Assembly: GCF_013363975.1 (NCBI RefSeq) | Contig: NZ_JABWGN010000001.1 | Span: forward strand, 1-64,000 | Direction: 5' to 3' | DNA: 64,000 bases | DNA from: Nonomuraea montanisoli | GTDB taxonomy: Bacteria; Actinomycetota; Actinomycetes; Streptosporangiales; Streptosporangiaceae | In this document: one piece after another, positions 41,319 through 50,112 of the stretch | How the letters are laid out: each line of letters starts with the position of its first letter | How positions within the stretch are numbered: position 1 is the first letter of the stretch | Notes under the pieces: generated by a model | Seen by the model: the letters and a program-made list of their open reading frames with translations, nothing else | The model's database searches: none | Told to the model about the DNA's origin: nothing | Program-made: the position numbers and the translations under genes

Positions 41319-43691
41319 TCAGCCCGAGACGTCCAGCGCGTACTCCGTGACCCGGCGGCCGTGCGCGCCGTAGACGGGGGCGTCCGCCGGGTCGGGCAGG
41401 GCCTCCTCCAGCACCACGTTCCCGTCCTTGCCGGCCGCCGCGTGGGCCATCGCCAGCAGCAGGAAGTGGTCGGTCACGTCCACGTAGAACGGCCTGCGAG
41501 CGGCCCGCCGCCCCGAGGCGAAACGCACGAAGAACCGCCGCGGTATCCCGTGCCGCTCCAGCCAGCGCGCCGTCCTCAGCACGTACGCCGCGTCGCCCTC
41601 CCCGTCGTACGGCACCGGCAGCTCCCCGACCGGCATCCGCCAGCCGGCCCGCGCCAGCACCACCCGGCCGAGCCGGAGGCGGGGCCGGGCCTGCACCTCG
41701 TCCACGGCCGCGGCCGAGCGCCACGGCGCCGCCGCCAGCCCGACCGGCTCGCCGAAGACCCGCAGCAGGAACGACCAGGCCGGAGGCAGCGCGCGCGGCG
41801 CCGACACGCCGAGGTGGGCGGGGCGCACCGGCTCGCCGTCCGGGCCGGTCAGCACCAGCAGCAGCGTGCCCGGGTCGTACGAGACGCACAGGTCCGTCAG
41901 CGACAGCGCCGCGCCCTCCGCCACGGTGAACGGGTAGTCCACGGCCACGGCCGAGGCGGGACGCAGGTTCAGGTGGTTGCCGAAACTGCCCAGGCACTCG
42001 GCCACCGGCCGCCGCGGGCCGTCCGGCACGCTCACGCCGGCGCGGGAGAGCAGGTGCCGGATCCGGCCGGCGCCCCGGCCGTACCCGGCGGTGAGCGCGT
42101 TGAGCACGAACTCGTGCCCTGAGGTCAGGTGGCCGTAACAGGTGACGGAGCCGGGCGGCCGGACGTACGCGGGCCAGGACGCCGCCATCTTGTCCACGAT
42201 GTCCGGATCGGCCACCAGCACGCCCCGCTCGTCCGGCGGCGAGGCGAACAGCGCGTCCCACGTCTCGCGGCGCAGCCGGTTGGCCCGGCGCGCGGTCGGC
42301 CCGGCGGCGGGCCCGGCGCGGTCGAGCAGCGCCCGCAGGTCCGCGCACGCGGCGGGCGCGTCGCGGTGGAAGGCCAGGAACGGCACCGAGGCGTCGGCGC
42401 CGTGGCGCTCCACGAAGTGCTCGGCGGCGGTGAGCCGGACCGGCAGGTCCGGGTCCAGCACGGCGGCCAGGCGGCGCACCGCGTCCAGGTCGCGCAGCAC
42501 CGGCTGCCAGGCGCCCCGCCCGCACACGACCGGCGACGCCGTCGAGACGGCCGTCTCCACGCGGACGCTCCGCTCGCCGAGGCCGGCCGTGTCGCCGAGC
42601 CGGGCCAGCAGCCAGCCCGCCACCGGCCGGATGCGCTCGCCGTACGTGGCCTGGACCGCCTCGCGCAACGCGGTGGGCAGCCACGGACGGTCCGGCGAGT
42701 CGTCCGGCAGGACCTCCTCCACCCAGGCGGCGAGGTCGGCCAGCGGATCCAGCGCCTGGTCGGCGAACGGCCGCACCCGCTCCACGAGCCCCAGGGCCAG
42801 CAGCCGCCTGACCACGCCGGACTCGGCGACGGCGCGCTCCAGGGCGCCCACGGTCGGCTCCGGCGTGGCCCGCACCCAGGCCAGGGCCCCGGCCACGGCC
42901 GGCTCGGCCAGGATCGCGACGGGCTCCGCCGCCTCGCGCGGCTCGCGGAAGGGCCTGCCGTCCGCCTCCTCGGCGCCGGGCGCGGCCCCGAGGAACCACA
43001 TCCTCCCGTCCTCCTGCCACAGGCTCGGGTTGACGCGCACCCGCACGGCCTCGCGCAGCCCCGGACGGTCGGCCAGCGCCGCCCAGACGCGCCGCACCGT
43101 CGCGAGGTCCACCTCGGGCACGGCGCTCCAGCGCAGCTCGCCGGCCGGGGTCACGGCCGGTCCCGCGTCCTCCCACCGTCCCAGCCCGCTGATCGTGAAG
43201 GCGGCGTGCGGGCTCGCCGTGGCCGCCGTGCGGGCGACGTTCCTGGCCAGCCGGGCCAGCCGGGGCCGTTTCGGCACCGCGCCCGGCCGGGCCAGCCAGC
43301 CCTCCAGGGTGGCCGACAGCCGGGGACAGGAGCAGGCCAGGCCGCGCAGGAACGCGTCGTCGCCGCCCACCGAGCGCAGGGCGTCGGCCCGGTCGGCCAG
43401 GTCGGCGGCCAGCGCGTCGGCCAGCGCCCCCGGCGCCTCGTCGGCCCAGCCGCCGCCCTCCTCGCCGTCCTCGCCGTCGAGGACGGGGGCGCCGTACGGG
43501 TCGCGCCCGAACGAGTGGCCGCCCTCGCCGTACGCGTCGCCGTCCGGCCCGTCGCCGGACCCCTCTCCGCGCTCCTCCGCGAGGATCTCGTCCACCAGCG
43601 CCCAGGTGCGCGTGAAACGCAACTCCTCCAGCCCGTCGGACGGCAGTCCCGCCACCCGCACACCGAAGACGTCACCCGTCTGACCGTCCAT
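41319..43691 (-). CDS. Stand-alone LanB-like protein (lantibiotic dehydratase N-terminal domain)
   Basis: This is a protein of 790 residues from ATG 43691 with a GGGGGG site upstream; longer in-frame starts lack support. It matches the glutamylation (N-terminal) domain of class I lanthipeptide dehydratases: ASPHAAFTISGLGRW near residue 160, VNPSLWQEDGRMWFLG, the central YVRPPGSVTCYGHL, GFGNHLN-like GSFGNHLNLRP, and the C-terminal RFFVRFASG...FYVDVTDHF. The SpaB_C-type elimination domain is absent. Stand-alone proteins of this size are either the tRNA-dependent half of split dehydratases or PEARL-type peptide aminoacyl-tRNA ligases. No precursor peptide, cyclase or elimination partner is visible nearby. 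An acidic low-complexity stretch lies at about residues 35-80. Confidence 0.8.
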   Translation of the reverse strand: MDGQTGDVFGVRVAGLPSDGLEELRFTRTWALVDEILAEERGEGSGDGPDGDAYGEGGHSFGRDPYGAPVLDGEDGEEGGGWADEAPGALADALAADLADRADALRSVGGDDAFLRGLACSCPRLSATLEGWLARPGAVPKRPRLARLARNVARTAATASPHAAFTISGLGRWEDAGPAVTPAGELRWSAVPEVDLATVRRVWAALADRPGLREAVRVRVNPSLWQEDGRMWFLGAAPGAEEADGRPFREPREAAEPVAILAEPAVAGALAWVRATPEPTVGALERAVAESGVVRRLLALGLVERVRPFADQALDPLADLAAWVEEVLPDDSPDRPWLPTALREAVQATYGERIRPVAGWLLARLGDTAGLGERSVRVETAVSTASPVVCGRGAWQPVLRDLDAVRRLAAVLDPDLPVRLTAAEHFVERHGADASVPFLAFHRDAPAACADLRALLDRAGPAAGPTARRANRLRRETWDALFASPPDERGVLVADPDIVDKMAASWPAYVRPPGSVTCYGHLTSGHEFVLNALTAGYGRGAGRIRHLLSRAGVSVPDGPRRPVAECLGSFGNHLNLRPASAVAVDYPFTVAEGAALSLTDLCVSYDPGTLLLVLTGPDGEPVRPAHLGVSAPRALPPAWSFLLRVFGEPVGLAAAPWRSAAAVDEVQARPRLRLGRVVLARAGWRMPVGELPVPYDGEGDAAYVLRTARWLERHGIPRRFFVRFASGRRAARRPFYVDVTDHFLLLAMAHAAAGKDGNVVLEEALPDPADAPVYGAHGRRVTEYALDVSG

Positions 43692-43881
43692 CGCGATCCC
43701 CCCGTACGGACTCTTGGGGCAACCTTCCCCGTCCGGCCGGTCCCAGGGGCAACGCACGCACCGCGCTTTACCGGTTGGACGCGGTGAATTAGGCCACCAT
43801 AGACGTTCGCCGGGCTGCGGTCATGACGCTGACCTGCGGCTGGACGCGACGCCGAGGGGGGCGTCAGAGCAGCCGCTTGCA

Positions 43882-43925
43882 TTAGGTAGGCTCCACCTGC
43901 CCTAATTTAGGTAAGCCTTTCCTAC
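43882..43925 (+). promoter_or_regulatory. Tandem DtxR/IdeR-type iron boxes upstream of efeU
   Basis: The 19-mer starting TTAGGTAAGCC at 43907-43925 agrees with the IdeR consensus at 14 positions. A second, weaker TTAGGTAGGCT site starts at 43882. Both lie within 60 bases of the efeU start, consistent with iron-dependent repression of the operon. Confidence 0.75.
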
Positions 43926-43937
43926 GCCGCTGCGGGA

Positions 43938-44795
43938 GTGACCGTGTTCGCCAGCTACCTGATCGGACTACGTGAAGGACTGGAGGCGACCCTCGTCGTC
44001 TCGGTCCTCATCGCGTTCCTCGTCAAGAGCGACCGCAAGGAAAGGCTCCCGCAGGTGTGGGCCGGCGTCGGCTGCGCGGTCGCGCTGTCCGTGGGCTTCG
44101 GGGCGCTGCTCACCTTCACCGCCGCCCACCTCGGCCACACCGGGCAGGAGCTGTTCGACGCGATCACCTCGCTCCTGGCCGTCGTGTTCGTGACCTGGAT
44201 GATCTTCTGGATGCGCCGCGCCGCCCGCGCGCTCTCCGGCGAGCTGAGGGGCAAGCTCACCGACGCCCTCCAGATGGGCTCCCTGGCCGTCGTCGTCATG
44301 GCGTTCCTCGCCGTCGCCCGCGAGGGCCTGGAGACGGCGCTGCTGTTCTTCGCCTCGGTGCAGGGCGCCACCGCCACCGCCGCGCCGCTGACCGGCATCA
44401 CCCTGGGCCTGCTCACCTCCGTGCTCATCGGCTGGGGCCTCTACCGCAGCGCCCTGCGGATCAACCTCACCAAGTTCTTCACCTGGACGGGGCTGCTGCT
44501 CATCCTCGTCGCGGCCGGCATCTTCAAGTACGGAGTCCACGACCTGCAGGAGGCCGGCGTGCTGCCCGGGCTCACGACGTACGCCTTCGACGTCAGCGCG
44601 GTCGTCCCGGCCGACTCCTGGTACGGGGCGCTGCTGGCCGGCACCCTCAACCTCACGCCGCAGCCCAGCGTCCTCGAAGCCCTCGCCTGGCTGCTCTACG
44701 TTGTTCCCACGCTCTTCCTGTTCCTCCGTCCGCAGCGCACGAGGACGACGCCCACGCCGGCGTCCGCCTCCCCCGCCCCCCGGCCCTCCGCCTGA
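43938..44795 (+). CDS. efeU: Ferrous/ferric iron permease EfeU (FTR1 family)
   Basis: This is a protein of 285 residues from GTG 43938, with seven predicted membrane helices. Both iron-binding REGLE motifs are present: IGLREGLEATLVVS in helix 1 and VAREGLETALLFF in helix 4. It conducts iron through the membrane as part of the EfeUOB importer. The C-terminal tail is a Pro/Ala-rich extension. It is the first gene of efeUOB, behind DtxR/IdeR-type boxes. A 15-bp repeat array separates it from efeO. Confidence 0.93.
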   Translation: MTVFASYLIGLREGLEATLVVSVLIAFLVKSDRKERLPQVWAGVGCAVALSVGFGALLTFTAAHLGHTGQELFDAITSLLAVVFVTWMIFWMRRAARALSGELRGKLTDALQMGSLAVVVMAFLAVAREGLETALLFFASVQGATATAAPLTGITLGLLTSVLIGWGLYRSALRINLTKFFTWTGLLLILVAAGIFKYGVHDLQEAGVLPGLTTYAFDVSAVVPADSWYGALLAGTLNLTPQPSVLEALAWLLYVVPTLFLFLRPQRTRTTPTPASASPAPRPSA

Positions 44796-44809
44796 CCATG
44801 CCCACCCGA

Positions 44810-44884
44810 CCGAACACCGCCCGACCGAACACTGGCCGATCGAACACCGCCCGATCGAACACTGGCCGATCGAACACCGCCCGG
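44810..44884. repeat. Five-unit 15-bp tandem repeat between efeU and efeO
   Basis: Two 15-base variants alternate: CGAACACCGCCCGAY and CGAACACTGGCCGAT (A-B-A-B-A). The array fills the gap between the efeU stop and the efeO ribosome site. It keeps one frame open in efeO's reading frame but is not preceded by a convincing start. Confidence 0.85.
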
Positions 44885-44910
44885 AGAGTCGCAGTCCGAT
44901 GAGGAACACC

Positions 44911-46068
44911 ATGCGCATCAGCACCCCCCGCGCCCGCTACGCCCTGGGGCCGGCCGCCGGCGTGCTGGCCCTGCTCTGCCTGGCCGCCTGCGGCTCCGGT
45001 GAGCAGGCCACGACCGGCGCCGCCGCCCCGGGCAAGCCTGGCAAGATCACCGTGGCCGCGTCCGACACCGAGTGCAAGGTGGCCGCCACCGAGGTCGCGG
45101 CCGGCACCAGCACGTTCGCGATCACCAACGGCGGCAGCAAGGTCACCGAGTTCTACGTGTACGCACCGGGCGACCGGGTCATGGCCGAGGTGGAGAACAT
45201 CGTGCCCGGCCTGACCCGCGAGGTGGTCGCCGAGCTGCCCGCCGGCGCGTACGAGACGGCCTGCAAGCCCGGCATGGTGGGCAAGGGCATCCGCAACCCG
45301 CTCAAGGTGACCGGCGAGCACAAGCCGCTGACCAAGGACGCCAAGCTGGCCGGGGCGACCGCCGAGTACAAGCGCTACGTCAAGTCGCAGAGCGACACGC
45401 TGCTGGTCAAGACGCAGGAGTTCGTGGACGCGGTCAAGGGCGGCGACATCGCCAAGGCCAAGGAGCTCTACCCGGTGTCCCGTACGTACTGGGAGCGGAT
45501 CGAGCCGGTGGCGGAGATCTTCGGCGACCTCGACCCCGCCATCGACGCCCGCGAGGCCGACCTCGCCCAGGGCGAGGAGTGGACCGGCTTCCACCGCATC
45601 GAGAAGGACCTCTGGATCAACAAGGACGTCGCCAAGGACGGCCCGATCGCCGACAAGCTGATCGCCGACGTCAAGACCATCGTCGCCAAGGCCAACGCGA
45701 CCGAGCTGACCCCGCTCAACCTCGCCAACGGCGCCAAGGAGCTGCTCGACGAGGTCGCCACCGGGAAGATCACCGGTGAGGAGGACATCTGGTCCCACAC
45801 CGACCTGTGGGACTTCGACGCCAACGTCGAAGGCTCCAAGGCGGCCGTGCAGGCGCTCCGGCCGGTCCTGGAGGAGCGGGCTCCGGACCTGGTCAAGACG
45901 CTCGACGAGAAGTTCGCGGCGGCCGAGGCGGCCCTGGCCGTCCACCAGAAGGGCGACGGCTGGAAGGCGCACAACGAGCTGTCCAAGGAGGAGCTGAAGA
46001 AGCTCTCGGACGCCATCAACGCGCTCGGGGAGCCGATCAGCAAGATCGCCCCGATCGTGGCGAAGTGA
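44911..46068 (+). CDS. efeO: Iron uptake lipoprotein EfeO with cupredoxin and M75 peptidase-like domains
   Basis: This is a protein of 385 residues from ATG 44911 (GAGGAA six bases upstream); an ATG at 44899 would add four residues. A lipoprotein signal ends in LCLAAC. The cupredoxin-like domain lies at about 35-120 (ITVAASDTECKVAATEVAAG, TEFYVYAPGDRVMAEVENI). The M75/EfeM domain follows with the metal-binding GFHRIEKDLW and EEDIWSHTDLWDFDANVEGS. It captures iron in the cell envelope and hands it to EfeU. It lies between efeU and efeB, 23 bases before the latter. Confidence 0.92.
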   Translation: MRISTPRARYALGPAAGVLALLCLAACGSGEQATTGAAAPGKPGKITVAASDTECKVAATEVAAGTSTFAITNGGSKVTEFYVYAPGDRVMAEVENIVPGLTREVVAELPAGAYETACKPGMVGKGIRNPLKVTGEHKPLTKDAKLAGATAEYKRYVKSQSDTLLVKTQEFVDAVKGGDIAKAKELYPVSRTYWERIEPVAEIFGDLDPAIDAREADLAQGEEWTGFHRIEKDLWINKDVAKDGPIADKLIADVKTIVAKANATELTPLNLANGAKELLDEVATGKITGEEDIWSHTDLWDFDANVEGSKAAVQALRPVLEERAPDLVKTLDEKFAAAEAALAVHQKGDGWKAHNELSKEELKKLSDAINALGEPISKIAPIVAK

Positions 46069-46091
46069 CGGCCGGACGGAGAGGCGTGACG

Positions 46092-47414
46092 ATGAACGAG
46101 CACGGCGACCAGACGGAGCACGGGCCCCAGGCGGAGCGCGGCGGTCCGGCGGAGCGCGGCGACCTCGCGGAGCGCGGCGGGCGGATGAGCCGCAGGAAGC
46201 TGTTCGGGCTGGGCGCGGCGGGCGTCGCGGCCGTGGGGGCGGGCGCCGTCGCGACCCGCTCCCTCCTGGAGGAGCCGGTGGCCCAGGCCGCCTCCACCTC
46301 CGACCCCGTCCCCTTCTACGGCGAGCACCAGGCCGGCATCGTCACCCCGGCCCAGGACCGGCTGCACTTCGTCGCCTTCGACGTGACCACCGACAAGCGG
46401 GCCGAGCTGGCCGAGCTGCTGCAGGAGTGGACCGCCGCGGCGGCCCGCCTGACCCAGGGCAAGGACGCGGGCACGTTCGGGGCGGTCGGCGGCTCGCCGG
46501 AGGCGGCGCCGGACGACACGGGCGAGGCGCTCGGCCTGCCCGCCTCGGGGCTGACGCTGACGATCGGGTTCGGGGCGTCGCTGTTCGACGACCGGTTCGG
46601 GCTGGCGTCCCGGCGGCCGGCGGCGCTGGCCGACCTGCCGAAGTTCCCCGGCGAGCAGCTCGTGCCCGAGATCTCCGGCGGCGACATCTGCGTGCAGGCG
46701 TGCGCCCACGACCCGCAGGTCGCGGTCCACGCCATCCGCAACCTCGCCCGCATCGGGTTCGGCAAGGTGTCGGTGAAGTGGTCGCAGCTCGGCTTCGGCC
46801 GCACGTCGTCCACCTCGCGCGCCCAGGCCACGCCGCGCAACCTCATGGGCTTCAAGGACGGCACCAACAACATGAAGCTGGAGGACGCCCAGCTCCTGCG
46901 CGACCACCTGTGGGCGTCGGGCAACGACTGGATGGCCGGCGGCACGTACATGGTGACGCGCAAGATCCGGATGACCATCGAGACGTGGGACCGCACCTCC
47001 CTGTCCGAGCAGGAGGCCATCTTCGGCCGCGACAAGGGGGCGGGCGCGCCGCTGGGCAGGAAGGCCGAGTTCGACACGCCCGACTTCAACGCCACGGGGC
47101 CCGACGGCCAGCCGTACATCAAGGCCGACGCCCACGTCCGGCTCGCCCACCCGAGCCACAACGGCAACGCCCACCTGCTACGGCGCGGCTACAACTACGT
47201 GGACGGCTCCGACGGCCTCGGGCGGCTCGACGCGGGCCTGTTCTTCATCGCCTACCAGCGCGACCCGCGCACCGCGTTCGTCCCGGTGCAGACGAACCTG
47301 GCCAAGCACGACGCGCTGAACGAGTACATCAAGCACGTGTCGAGCGGGCTGTTCGCCTGCCCGCCGGGGGTGCGCGACGCGGGCGACTACTGGGGCCGCG
47401 CCCTGTTCGCCTGA
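46092..47414 (+). CDS. efeB: Deferrochelatase/peroxidase EfeB (DyP-type heme peroxidase)
   Basis: This is a protein of 440 residues from ATG 46092. The Tat signal is MSRRKLFGLGAAGVAAVGAG, preceded by an unusual Glu/Arg/Gly-rich N-terminal tail of about 31 residues with ERGGPAERGDLAERGG repeats. DyP hallmarks are NLMGFKDGTNN (GxxDG distal Asp), and the proximal His in KADAHVRLAHPS. It is exported folded and oxidises or strips iron for EfeO/EfeU. It is the last gene of the operon, followed by a hairpin terminator. Confidence 0.93.
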   Translation: MNEHGDQTEHGPQAERGGPAERGDLAERGGRMSRRKLFGLGAAGVAAVGAGAVATRSLLEEPVAQAASTSDPVPFYGEHQAGIVTPAQDRLHFVAFDVTTDKRAELAELLQEWTAAAARLTQGKDAGTFGAVGGSPEAAPDDTGEALGLPASGLTLTIGFGASLFDDRFGLASRRPAALADLPKFPGEQLVPEISGGDICVQACAHDPQVAVHAIRNLARIGFGKVSVKWSQLGFGRTSSTSRAQATPRNLMGFKDGTNNMKLEDAQLLRDHLWASGNDWMAGGTYMVTRKIRMTIETWDRTSLSEQEAIFGRDKGAGAPLGRKAEFDTPDFNATGPDGQPYIKADAHVRLAHPSHNGNAHLLRRGYNYVDGSDGLGRLDAGLFFIAYQRDPRTAFVPVQTNLAKHDALNEYIKHVSSGLFACPPGVRDAGDYWGRALFA

Positions 47415-47493
47415 CGCTTCCTAGGGCCTGAGCTCAAAGGCAAGGCCCTCGAAGGGACGCGCTTCGCGCGACTCGACTCGGACTGTGTTGTGT

Positions 47494-47512
47494 GGGGGAG
47501 CCGAGCTCCCCC
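47494..47512 (+). terminator. Hairpin terminator downstream of efeB
   Basis: GGGGGAGC, loop CGA, GCTCCCCC forms a perfect 8-bp GC stem 80 bases after the efeB stop. There is no T-run, as is common in high-GC actinomycetes. The surrounding 250 bases (47415-47665) contain no gene. Confidence 0.65.
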
Positions 47513-47665
47513 GCACCCCCTTGGCAAGGGGCCTCCCGGCCCCCTGCACCCCCGAGCGTTGACCACGTCCCAGAAGATGCCTGCCCCGAACGACCGGAGA
47601 ACTGCTCCATGCGCCGCGGCCCACGTCGCTAGGCTCTGTGGTTGGCGACGGACGGGGAGACTGGC

Positions 47666-48220
47666 GTGGCAGCTGGGATACGGGAGATCGAGGTCAAGTA
47701 TCGGGTGGATGACCTCACGGCGCTGGAGGAGGCGCTGACCGCGCGGGGAGCGATACTCTCAGCCCCGGTCCGTCAGGATGACCAGGCATACGCCCGGAGC
47801 GGCTGGGCCTACGGCCAGTCGAAGATCAGCGTGACCTTCTTGCGGCTGCGGACGCAGGAGGGCCGGCATCTGTTCACGTTGAAGAAGCCGCTGGACAACG
47901 CGATGGCGTGTCTGGAGCACGAGACTGAGATCGCGGATCGCGAGCAGATGCATGACGTGATCGTCGCGATGGGTTTCCACCCCACGGTGCGCATCGTGAA
48001 GTCGAGACGGAGCGCGCGGCTGGACGAGGTGACCGTCTGCGTGGACGAGGTCGAGCACGCGGGCGTGTTCGTCGAGTTCGAGCGGACGGTGGCGGGTGAG
48101 GTAGCCGGCATCGGGGTGCAGCGGGAGCTGGACGTGCTGGCGCGTTCACTCGGGGTGGGCCTGGAGCGGACGACGGACACCTACGATTCGCTGGTGCGCG
48201 CCGCGTTGGCGCCGGCCTAG
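47666..48220 (+). CDS. CYTH-domain protein (class IV adenylate cyclase/triphosphatase-like)
   Basis: This is a protein of 184 residues from GTG 47666 with GGGGAG upstream. The CYTH signature ExExK appears as REIEVKYRV at the N-terminus. Other tunnel residues are in SVTFLRLRTQ, HLFTLKKPLD, HETEIADREQM, IVKSRRSARL, CVDEVEHAGVFVEFE. CyaB-type members make cAMP or hydrolyse triphosphates; substrate cannot be fixed from sequence. It appears monocistronic and its stop overlaps the stop of a frame on the opposite strand. Confidence 0.85.
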   Translation: MAAGIREIEVKYRVDDLTALEEALTARGAILSAPVRQDDQAYARSGWAYGQSKISVTFLRLRTQEGRHLFTLKKPLDNAMACLEHETEIADREQMHDVIVAMGFHPTVRIVKSRRSARLDEVTVCVDEVEHAGVFVEFERTVAGEVAGIGVQRELDVLARSLGVGLERTTDTYDSLVRAALAPA

Positions 48221-48360
48221 AACAGCTCGATCGTCTCAGGACCGGAAGGATCGTCGCAGGGAAGCCGGGCCGCGTCGAGGTCGAGGTCGACGCGGATGCA
48301 GGTTGCGCCGTTCGGTGATCTGCACGAGGGCTCTGCGTTGGTCTCCTGGTACCGAGGTGC
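48217..48360 (-). pseudogene. Possible DUF397-like remnant
   Basis: One minus-strand frame reads SCRSPNGATCIRVDLDLDAA and ends DPSGPETIELF before TAG at 48217-48219. The SxNGxxCI/V pattern followed by an Asp-rich DSKD-like segment is reminiscent of DUF397 proteins. The frame has no start and is blocked upstream; another frame in the same place begins VKRLIVDTRASSCYFRTSV. A frameshifted small gene is the best reading, with low certainty. Confidence 0.3.
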
Positions 48361-48439
48361 GGAAGTAGCAAGAGCTGGCGCGGGTGTCGACGATCAGTCG
48401 CTTCACGGTGGTCCTCTCGCATGGGTGGGGAGTGTCCGG

Positions 48440-48972
48440 TCAGGCCGGAGGCTGGGATGGCGCCGGCGAGATGGTGTGCTGTACGTCTGGCGCACCGAGA
48501 TCGATGACGTCGGCGCCGGTGCGCACGACCCACACAGGTCGGGTGCGGGCGTAGGCGCCCAGTGCGAGGGCGAGCTTCGGCTCCGTGCCGAACCGGGCGC
48601 CCGCGTGTCGGTCACGGGCGAAGGCGATGAAGGCGTCATCGAGGCGTACCCGGCCTTCGAGAAGCATCAGGCTTGCCGTCCCATGGCGTGCTTGTAGCTT
48701 CCGCGCGGCGGCCGGGCCGGGCTTCTCCACCAGATCGATCATGCGTGGAGCACCCTGCGGGCCAGGTGTGGTGACGATGACGCCGCGCCGCTCTGCCAGC
48801 TCGGGCTCGTAGTCGCGGGCGAGCACCGCCACACCTTCGGGCGCCCGCTGCAACGCAGTCAGGACATTGCACGAGGGATAGAGGTTGTCGCCGAACACCA
48901 CGTACGTTGCGTCGTCTCCGGCGGTGTCGGAATGGCCGGCGAGGTGTTCGGCGCCGTTGAGCAATGAGGTCG
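48440..48972 (-). pseudogene. Truncated sugar-phosphate nucleotidyltransferase, C-terminal part
   Basis: The minus-strand frame encodes YVVFGDNLYPSCNVLTAL, AVLARDYEPELAERRGVIV, RMIDLVEKPGPAAARKL and LMLLEGRVRLDDAFIAFA, the product-binding half of GalU/RmlA-like nucleotidyltransferases. The N-terminal GxGTRxxP nucleotide-binding region is missing. Upstream of about 48972 the sequence changes to an unrelated gene fragment on the other strand. The frame stays open further but with sequence that is antisense to that fragment. It is a truncated gene. Confidence 0.7.
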
Positions 48973-48986
48973 GCCACGGAGGCGAC

Positions 48987-49529
48987 GCTGCCCGGCTCGC
49001 ACGCGCAGCCCGATCCGGAGCCGGACGGGCCGCCCCCCATACGCTCCTGGCCCGGCTCGCGGTCGTCGAAGCCCGAGGTTGGGGGCTCGCCGGCGACCAC
49101 CGCGAGGCCCGCGCCGCCATCCGCCGCGCCGACCGCGCCATCAGCCGCTCCGTTCCCGCCACCGACCCGGAATGGCTGGCCACCTTCACCCCCGCCCACC
49201 ACGCCGGATCCGTGATGCACGCCCTGCGCGATCTCGGCCTGCACGATGAGGCCGCTAGACACGCCGAGCTGGCCCTCGACCTGCCGGCCTCCAACGTGCG
49301 AACCCTGGCGCTTCACCAGACCCTCCTGGCCACCGTTCACGCAGCTCAGGGTGACCTCGAAGCCGCCTGCGCCACCGCAAGCAAGGCCCTCACCGCACAC
49401 CCACATCTGGCGTCGGCCCGACTTCGCACCCGCCTACGCGACTTCGCCCGGCGCCTCAAACCCCACCAGGACGTACGATGCGTCCGCGACTACACCGAGC
49501 ACGCCAGGGAACTTCTCACCACACCATGA
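48987..49529 (+). pseudogene. Truncated TPR-containing regulator, C-terminal part
   Basis: The frame encodes PHTLLARLAVVEARGWGLAG, RADRAISRSVPATDPEWLA and HALRDLGLHDEAARHAELAL, then DFARRLKPHQDV, typical of the C-terminal half of actinomycete XRE regulators with TPR-like tails. The helix-turn-helix half is gone; upstream is the truncated nucleotidyltransferase on the opposite strand. The TGA overlaps the ATG of the Nudix gene (ATGA, 49526-49529), showing that the two were an operon before the truncation. Confidence 0.65.
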
Positions 49530-50029
49530 CGAATCACCCGGCAAGTAACCGCCGACCGACCTTCGTCGAGCCGGAGATCTACTACGCCCAACTCGCCGCG
49601 GTGCATATCGCCACCGGCGCGCTCATCACCGACCCAGCCGGCCGCGTGCTCATCGTCAAACCCAACTATCGGCCGCACTGGCTGATCCCGGGTGGCATGG
49701 TCGACGACGGTGAACCACCCCATGAAGCGTGCGCCCGCGAGTTGAAGGAGGAACTCGGCGTCCACGTCGGCGTCGAGCGACTGCTGGTCGTCGACTGGGC
49801 CCCCGCCTACGGCGCCCGGACACGTCCGATCCTGTATTTGCTGTTCGATGCCGGTGATCTGCACGACACTCGCATTCGGTTGCAGCACGACGAACTCGAC
49901 GACTACGCGTTCGTTGACCCGGAAAAGGCCGAAGCCCATCTCGCGCCAGGCGTCGCGGCTCGCGTACCCGCCGCACTGAAGGCCCGGACGGCGGGGACAA
50001 CGATTTACCTACCGGGCGCCGGGGGTTAG
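49526..50029 (+). CDS. Nudix hydrolase
   Basis: This is a protein of 167 residues starting in the ATGA overlap at 49526. The Nudix box GGMVDDGEPPHEACARELKE followed by ELGV fits Gx5Ex7REUxEExGU. The preceding strand (TGALITDPAGRVLIVKPNYR, HWLIPGG) is typical. It hydrolyses a nucleoside diphosphate linked to another moiety; the substrate is not predictable. It belongs to a broken operon with the truncated regulator upstream, so its expression may now depend on readthrough from elsewhere. Confidence 0.88.
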   Translation: MTNHPASNRRPTFVEPEIYYAQLAAVHIATGALITDPAGRVLIVKPNYRPHWLIPGGMVDDGEPPHEACARELKEELGVHVGVERLLVVDWAPAYGARTRPILYLLFDAGDLHDTRIRLQHDELDDYAFVDPEKAEAHLAPGVAARVPAALKARTAGTTIYLPGAGG

Positions 50030-50112
50030 CCGGCCGAGGTGACAGCCACCGCGCCGTCCTCCCCACGAAGGCCGCCAAGGGTCGCGGGGAGGACGGCTGC
50101 CGGATGAGTCGG

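Noticed and set aside
40549..43176. Minus-strand frame of 875 codons overlapping the rhomboid and LanB genes
   Set aside because: It is an alternative frame of the LanB gene and rhomboid antisense strand with Gly/Arg/Ala-rich filler.
44701..44910. Extension of EfeO upstream through the 15-bp repeats
   Set aside because: The extension overlaps the efeU 3' end and lacks a start signal; the lipoprotein signal begins at 44911 behind GAGGAA.
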